Shown one piece after another: positions 60,049-64,000 of a DNA stretch of 64,000 bases; the stretch's first letter is position 1, and each line of letters begins with the position of its first letter. This DNA comes from Blautia hydrogenotrophica DSM 10507. GTDB taxonomy: Bacteria; Bacillota; Clostridia; Lachnospirales; Lachnospiraceae. A program made the position numbers and the translations under genes. The stretch is from the NCBI RefSeq assembly GCF_034356035.1, contig NZ_CP136423.1, forward strand, positions 2,790,001-2,854,000, written 5' to 3'. The notes beneath the pieces are model-generated. The model was not told the DNA's origin, did no database searches, and worked only from the letters and a program-made list of their open reading frames with translations.

Positions 60049-61356
60049 CTTTATTTTTCTTAAATATTCCTGAATTGTCTTTTCATATCCCAGCTCTCCA
60101 GGCACGTAAAAACGTGTCCCTAAAATCTCCGTCGGAAGATACTGCTGCTTTACATAGTGGTTGGGATACTCATGAGCATACCGGTATCCCACGCCTCGGC
60201 CTAGCTTCGTGTGTCCGCCATAGTGTGCGTCTTGAAGATGCGGCGGCACGGTAGTCTTTACATGTTTGACACTCTCCATCGCCGCACTGATCGCATTAAC
60301 TGCCGCGTTACTCTTGGGCGCGCAAGCAATGTAGGATGCCGCCTGTGACAAAATAATCTGGGATTCCGGCATACCGACCCTCTCTACAGCCTGAGCTGCC
60401 GCCACAGCCACCATAATCGCGTGGGGGTCTGCATTTCCCACATCCTCCGAAGCGCATATCATAATTCTGCGGGCGATAAACTTGACATCCTCCCCTGCAT
60501 AGAGCATCTTCGCCAGATAGTACACCGCCGCATCCGGGTCAGAGCCTCTCATACTCTTGATAAACGCCGAAATAATATCGTAGTGATTGTCTCCGCCCTT
60601 GTCATATCTCACAACCCGCTTCTGGATGCACTCCTGTGCCACTTCCAAGGTGATATGAATCCTTCCGTCATCTGACCTCTGGGTAGTCAAAATTCCTAAT
60701 TCAATGGCATTCAAGGCAGTTCTAGCATCCCCACCTGCCATATCAGCCAAAAATTCTAACGCATCCTCGTCCAGATCTGCATGATAATTTCCCATACCTT
60801 TGACTGGATCTTTCACAGCCCTTCGAATCAGCGTCTTGATCTCCTCTTTTTCCAACTGCTTCAGCTCGAAAATCACAGATCTGGACAACAGCGCTCCGTT
60901 CACCTCAAAATAGGGATTCTCTGTAGTAGCTCCGATTAGAATAATCGTTCCGTCTTCCACAAACGGCAGCAAATAGTCTTGCTGTCCCTTGTTAAAACGA
61001 TGAATCTCATCAATAAACAGAATCGTCTTTTTCCCAAACATACCTCGATCATTCTGCGCCTGCTTGATCACCGCTTCCATATCTTTCTTTCCAGCCACAG
61101 TGGCGTTGATCTGTGTAAAGTTGGCGCTGGTCGTGTTTGCAATGACCTTTGCCAAGGTCGTCTTCCCGGTGCCAGGTGGTCCATAAAAAATAATAGAACT
61201 GAGTTTATCCGCCTTAATTGCCCGATAGAGAAGCTTATCCTTGCCCACAATGTGTGTCTGCCCCACCACCTCTTCCAGTGTAGAAGGCCTCAGCCTAGAA
61301 GCCAGCGGAGATTCCTCCTCCATCGCTTTTTCCTTCGCATATTCAAACAAATCCAT
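60037..61356 (-). CDS. rarA: Replication-associated recombination protein RarA (MgsA)
   Basis: 439 residues. N-terminal SRLRPSTLEEVVGQTHIVG, AAA+ Walker A FYGPPGTGKTTLAKVIA, Walker B TILFIDEIHRFNKGQQDYLLP, sensor 1 LIGATTENPYFEVNGALLSR, arginine-finger region, then the C-terminal tetramerisation part with SAAMESVKHVKTTVPPHLQD and YGGHTKLGRGVGYRYAHEYP. It acts at stalled replication forks. It is read toward the DUF4364 gene and overlaps its end by four bases; the deacetylase gene lies 15 bases upstream. Confidence 0.95.
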   Translation of the reverse strand: MDLFEYAKEKAMEEESPLASRLRPSTLEEVVGQTHIVGKDKLLYRAIKADKLSSIIFYGPPGTGKTTLAKVIANTTSANFTQINATVAGKKDMEAVIKQAQNDRGMFGKKTILFIDEIHRFNKGQQDYLLPFVEDGTIILIGATTENPYFEVNGALLSRSVIFELKQLEKEEIKTLIRRAVKDPVKGMGNYHADLDEDALEFLADMAGGDARTALNAIELGILTTQRSDDGRIHITLEVAQECIQKRVVRYDKGGDNHYDIISAFIKSMRGSDPDAAVYYLAKMLYAGEDVKFIARRIMICASEDVGNADPHAIMVAVAAAQAVERVGMPESQIILSQAASYIACAPKSNAAVNAISAAMESVKHVKTTVPPHLQDAHYGGHTKLGRGVGYRYAHEYPNHYVKQQYLPTEILGTRFYVPGELGYEKTIQEYLRKIKGDA

Positions 61357-61371
61357 TCTGTCACGTTCCTT

Positions 61372-62055
61372 TCATTCCAAAATCATCTGATCTGCAGTTA
61401 CAAACTGATACCCCTGCTCCAATAGATCATCTACGATTCTCAGAGCCGCCTCCACAGAACTGTCATAACAGTCGTGCAGCAGAATAATAGATCCATCGGC
61501 CACTTTTTTCTCTACATCCCGGACAATCCCTTCCACATCAGATCTTTGCCAGTCAATGGGATCTATATTCCAGAGAATCGGCAGCATCGTCACTTCAAAC
61601 TCCAGCTCTTCCTGCCATTCTCCAAACGGGGGACGCACATAGGTCGGATATTCACCTGTGATCTCGTATATGGAATTGCTGGTTTTCTCTATCTCCTCTT
61701 TTGCCTGACTTTCTGATAGCTTAGACAGGTCCACATGACTATACGTATGATTTCCTATCAAATGGCCTTCCTGTTGTATCCTTCTGACTAAGTCCTCCTG
61801 TCCTTCCAGTTTTTTGCCAATCAAAAAAAATGTGACATGAACTTTTCGCTCTTTTAGCCCATCCAAAAGCTTGGGAGTATAGACGGGATCCGGACCATCA
61901 TCAAAGGTCAGCGCCACTTTGGGTGCTGGCTCCGCTGCTGCCTCCCGAAAAACTTCCGAATACTCTCTGACATTAAAATGATTATAGCATAAAACCCCTA
62001 AGAACAAAAGCAAAGCCGAAGCTGCCCCCTGAAAGACCCTATCCTTTTTCTTCAT
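61372..62055 (-). CDS. Polysaccharide deacetylase family protein
   Basis: 227 residues from the ATG; a TTG 18 bases earlier is also possible as no clear ribosome site decides. One N-terminal membrane helix (GAASALLLFLGVLCYNHF), then a NodB domain: motif 1 VALTFDDGPDPVYTPKLL, motif 2 GNHTYSHVDLSK, motif 3 RPPFGEW, motif 4 NIDPIDWQRSD and motif 5 ILLHDCYDSS. All catalytic residues (D-D, H-x3-H) are present. It should remove acetyl groups from cell-wall or exopolysaccharide sugars outside the membrane. Same strand as rarA, 15 bases apart. Confidence 0.9.
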   Translation of the reverse strand: MKKKDRVFQGAASALLLFLGVLCYNHFNVREYSEVFREAAAEPAPKVALTFDDGPDPVYTPKLLDGLKERKVHVTFFLIGKKLEGQEDLVRRIQQEGHLIGNHTYSHVDLSKLSESQAKEEIEKTSNSIYEITGEYPTYVRPPFGEWQEELEFEVTMLPILWNIDPIDWQRSDVEGIVRDVEKKVADGSIILLHDCYDSSVEAALRIVDDLLEQGYQFVTADQMILE

Positions 62056-62131
62056 AAATGATCTGCCTGCCAAATGATCTCATCACTAATATATGCCCAA
62101 GATTTCTCAGATCATGCCTATGGACAGATTC

Positions 62132-63541
62132 CTATTCTTCGTCCTGGAAAATCCTCTCTAGCCGCCGAATTCCCTCTTGAATCCGCTTCCTGTCCACTCC
62201 TGAATAGTTAATTACTAGACAGTGCTCATACTCTCGACCGGTTCCCTCATAGTACTGTGACAGACAGTCCAGACGAATCCCCTGTCTTTGCGCACAAAGC
62301 CGAATCTCATCATCACTCTTTCTTGTCTTCACCTGCAATAAAAAATGCAATCCTGAATTCTGTTCCTGTATCAGCATTCTCCCTCTCAGTCTGCTGTCTT
62401 CAATTGCCTGAACCATCTCATCTCTCAGTGTGCGATAATAATTCCTCATTCGATTGATGTGCTGCTCAAAATACCCCTCCCGAATAAATCTGGCCAACGT
62501 GTACTGCTCAAAGCTGGGAACTGTACATGCATAAAAAGACAACTTCGCCTGGTACCGTTCCATCAAATGGCGAGGTAACACAATATAACTGATTCGGATC
62601 GAAGGGGTCATCGTCTTTGAAAAGGTATTGATATAAATCACTTTCTCCTCATCGTCAATGGATTGTAGCGTCTGAATCGGCCTCCCCTGGAATCTCAGCT
62701 CACTGTCATAGTCATCCTCTATGATATATCTCCCCCCTCGTTCCTTAGCCCAGCAAAGCAACTCCTGGCGACGCTTAATCGGCATGACAATTCCTGTGGG
62801 AAAATGATGCCCCGGAGAGATGTGCAAAACTGTGACCTTACTGTCCCTGAGCGCCTTCACTGACAGTCCCTGGAAATCCATTGGAATGTACTCACAGGTT
62901 ACTCCCTGGCACCGGTAGACCTGAGAAATCTTCCTATAACCGGGATTCTCCACGCCATAAATCTCCTCTCTCCCCAATAGCTGAATCAGCAAGCCATAGA
63001 GATACTCCGTCCCGGCTCCCACAATAATTCTCCCTGGTTCCACGTTCATTCCGCGAAATTGATACAAATGGTCCGAGATCGCTTTTCGAAGTTCCAACGC
63101 CCCCTGGGGCGGCACACGTTCCAACAGGCGTATCTCACGATCTGCCAAAACTCTTCTCATCAGTCTAGACCATACGGTAAAAGGAAAATTTTCCGTCGGT
63201 ACACTGTTATTCTTTAAATCTAAAAAATATTCCGTACTTATTGTCTCCTCTTCCTGTAATGGAACATCCTTTTTTCCCGGTTCTGCTGGCAATTGCAGCG
63301 CGAGCTCACTTACATAATAACCACTCTTCTCCTTGGAATAAATATATCCTTCCATCATCAGCTGAGCGTAAGCATTTTCCACAGTAATCACACTGATCTC
63401 CAGATGTCTAGCCAGACTCCGTTTTGAGGGAAGCCTTTCATTCGCTTTCAAATTCCCTTGCAAAATATCCTCTTTCATCTTTTGATAGAGAAACTCATAG
63501 AGCGGACAGTTTTTTCTTTCTTCGAAATTATAGGTAAGCAT
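62132..63541 (-). CDS. MocR-type regulator (GntR winged helix fused to aminotransferase)
   Basis: 469 residues. GntR winged helix at residues 10-75 (LYEFLYQKMKEDILQGNLKANERLPSKRSLARHLEISVITVENAYAQL), linker, then a fold-type I aminotransferase domain with the PLP lysine in YINTFSKTMTPSIRISYIVLP and VGAGTEYLYGLLIQLLG. MocR proteins such as PdxR and GabR use PLP as a sensor and regulate B6, GABA or other amine genes, often divergent ones. No such gene is adjacent, so the target is unknown. Confidence 0.93.
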   Translation of the reverse strand: MLTYNFEERKNCPLYEFLYQKMKEDILQGNLKANERLPSKRSLARHLEISVITVENAYAQLMMEGYIYSKEKSGYYVSELALQLPAEPGKKDVPLQEEETISTEYFLDLKNNSVPTENFPFTVWSRLMRRVLADREIRLLERVPPQGALELRKAISDHLYQFRGMNVEPGRIIVGAGTEYLYGLLIQLLGREEIYGVENPGYRKISQVYRCQGVTCEYIPMDFQGLSVKALRDSKVTVLHISPGHHFPTGIVMPIKRRQELLCWAKERGGRYIIEDDYDSELRFQGRPIQTLQSIDDEEKVIYINTFSKTMTPSIRISYIVLPRHLMERYQAKLSFYACTVPSFEQYTLARFIREGYFEQHINRMRNYYRTLRDEMVQAIEDSRLRGRMLIQEQNSGLHFLLQVKTRKSDDEIRLCAQRQGIRLDCLSQYYEGTGREYEHCLVINYSGVDRKRIQEGIRRLERIFQDEE

Positions 63542-63558
63542 AACGTCTCCCTTCTACT

Positions 63559-63602
63559 AAAAAAGGACTTTCACATATTAACATCACAAGGTCTTTTCTA
63601 TA
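63559..63602. repeat. Third copy of the GGACTTTCACATATT repeat
   Basis: AAAAAGGACTTTCACATATT (63560-63579) shares 16 identical bases with 57292-57307 and continues to GGTCTTTTCTATA, a weak inverted repeat. It lies between rplT and the MocR gene. Confidence 0.5.
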
Positions 63603-63680
63603 ACACAAAAAGCGCCGTACAATCTGCAAATCAAAACTATGCTCTTCTTATCATAGTCTCATTTCAAATTGTACAACGCC
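63602..63680 (-). terminator. Long-hairpin terminator after rplT
   Basis: On the minus strand GGCGTTGTACAAT (63680-63668) pairs with ATTGTACGGCGC (63623-63612) around a loop with its own ACTATG/CATAGT stem, followed by TTTTTGTG. Layout and arm sequence resemble the terminator at 48258-48351. Confidence 0.8.
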
Positions 63681-63715
63681 TGTAAGATCTTCCTAAAATC
63701 CTCTTTTTCAGATGA

Positions 63716-64000
63716 TTAAGCCAATTTTCCCTTTGCTACTTCTGCCAAAGTCTTAAATCCTTCCGGATCGTTCACTGCCATCTCTGCCAGCATTTTTCTG
63801 TTCATGTTCACCTCAGCCAGTTTCAGGCCATACATAAATCTGCTGTATGACAATCCGTTCATTCTTGCAGCCGCGTTGATACGCGCAATCCAAAGCTGTC
63901 TGAACTGACGTTTTCTTTCTTTTCTACCTGCATAAGAGCTGGTAAGAGCTCTCATCACGGACTGTTTTGCTACTCTATACTGTTTAGATCTGGCTCCTCT
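63716..64000 (-). CDS. rplT: 50S ribosomal protein L20 (5' end outside window)
   Basis: The last about 94 residues of L20 are visible: [60 protein letters not shown] and [20 protein letters not shown] near the end. L20 binds 23S rRNA early in 50S assembly and in Firmicutes usually ends the infC-rpmI-rplT operon, whose other genes would lie to the right of the window. A long-hairpin terminator follows. Confidence 0.97.
   Translation of the reverse strand, partial: RGARSKQYRVAKQSVMRALTSSYAGRKERKRQFRQLWIARINAAARMNGLSYSRFMYGLKLAEVNMNRKMLAEMAVNDPEGFKTLAEVAKGKLA

Overview
The window looks like a mid-GC Clostridia chromosome (Bacillota), most probably Lachnospiraceae. The reasons are strong AGGAGG-type ribosome binding sites, intrinsic T-tailed terminators, lineage-typical families (DUF4364, DUF1836, YerC/YecD-type TrpR, DUF6688, DUF6506, COG1313 radical SAM), a class C sortase pilus whose large adhesin carries Cys/His repeats, a FadR-TRAP module and a MocR regulator. 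No rRNA, tRNA, CRISPR array, prophage or intact insertion sequence was seen.

Layout. 1-9 kb: a DUF6688 membrane protein, a beta-helix/InlB/SpaA protein behind a sigma-K-like promoter, small metabolic and radical-SAM genes, an ABC-F ATPase and a TipA-type MerR regulator with a textbook 19-bp-spacer promoter. 9.4-13.9 kb: a nitroreductase stump, an FAD-Rieske oxidoreductase and an orphan LanFEG-type bacteriocin-immunity ABC transporter. 13.9-24.6 kb: a sortase-assembled pilus operon (1648-aa adhesin, LPTTG backbone pilin, two class C sortases of which one is frameshifted, minor pilin), with a SARP/BTAD-type regulator upstream. 24.7-30.2 kb: 2-aminoethylphosphonate uptake and breakdown (phnT, a permease-permease-binding protein fusion, phnW, phnX). 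30.7-33.4 kb: an OpuC/EgtUV-type importer. 33.5-39 kb: sbcC-sbcD. 39.3-46 kb: a FadR-type regulator converging on a TRAP transporter / split transketolase / zinc dehydrogenase operon. 46-64 kb: RlmD, PcrA, an ECF sigma operon, a PTS IIC-like protein, YerC, PHP phosphoesterase, malic enzyme, TIGR01212 radical SAM, DUF4364, RarA, polysaccharide deacetylase, MocR and the end of rplT.

The most interesting observation is in the pilus locus. The regulator gene carries a run of nine G about 40 bases into its frame. An upstream frame (M-L-Y-A-K-L-F-G-N-F...) with promoter and start codon runs into the G-run and stops just after it. Removing one G joins it exactly to the 358-residue downstream frame and completes the expected winged-helix N-terminus. 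This is what a slipped-strand ON/OFF switch looks like, here in the OFF register. A separate one-base lesion sits inside the catalytic TLTC-to-R segment of the first pilus sortase. Between regulator and operon lie four 8-bp-phased direct repeats upstream of a promoter with a good -10 and poor -35, as expected of an activator-dependent promoter. The model is that the regulator activates the operon and poly-G slippage makes piliation variable between cells. Both frameshifts need confirmation from reads, because homopolymers are also where sequencing errors fall.

Secondary points: two copies of a CCAACAT/ATGTTGG operator directly downstream of -10 boxes in the TRAP/transketolase operon; an 18-bp perfect palindrome before the OpuC/EgtV start; several families of short dispersed hairpin repeats in the intergenic spaces of the second half; and a terminator formed from the overlapping 3' ends of two convergent genes.
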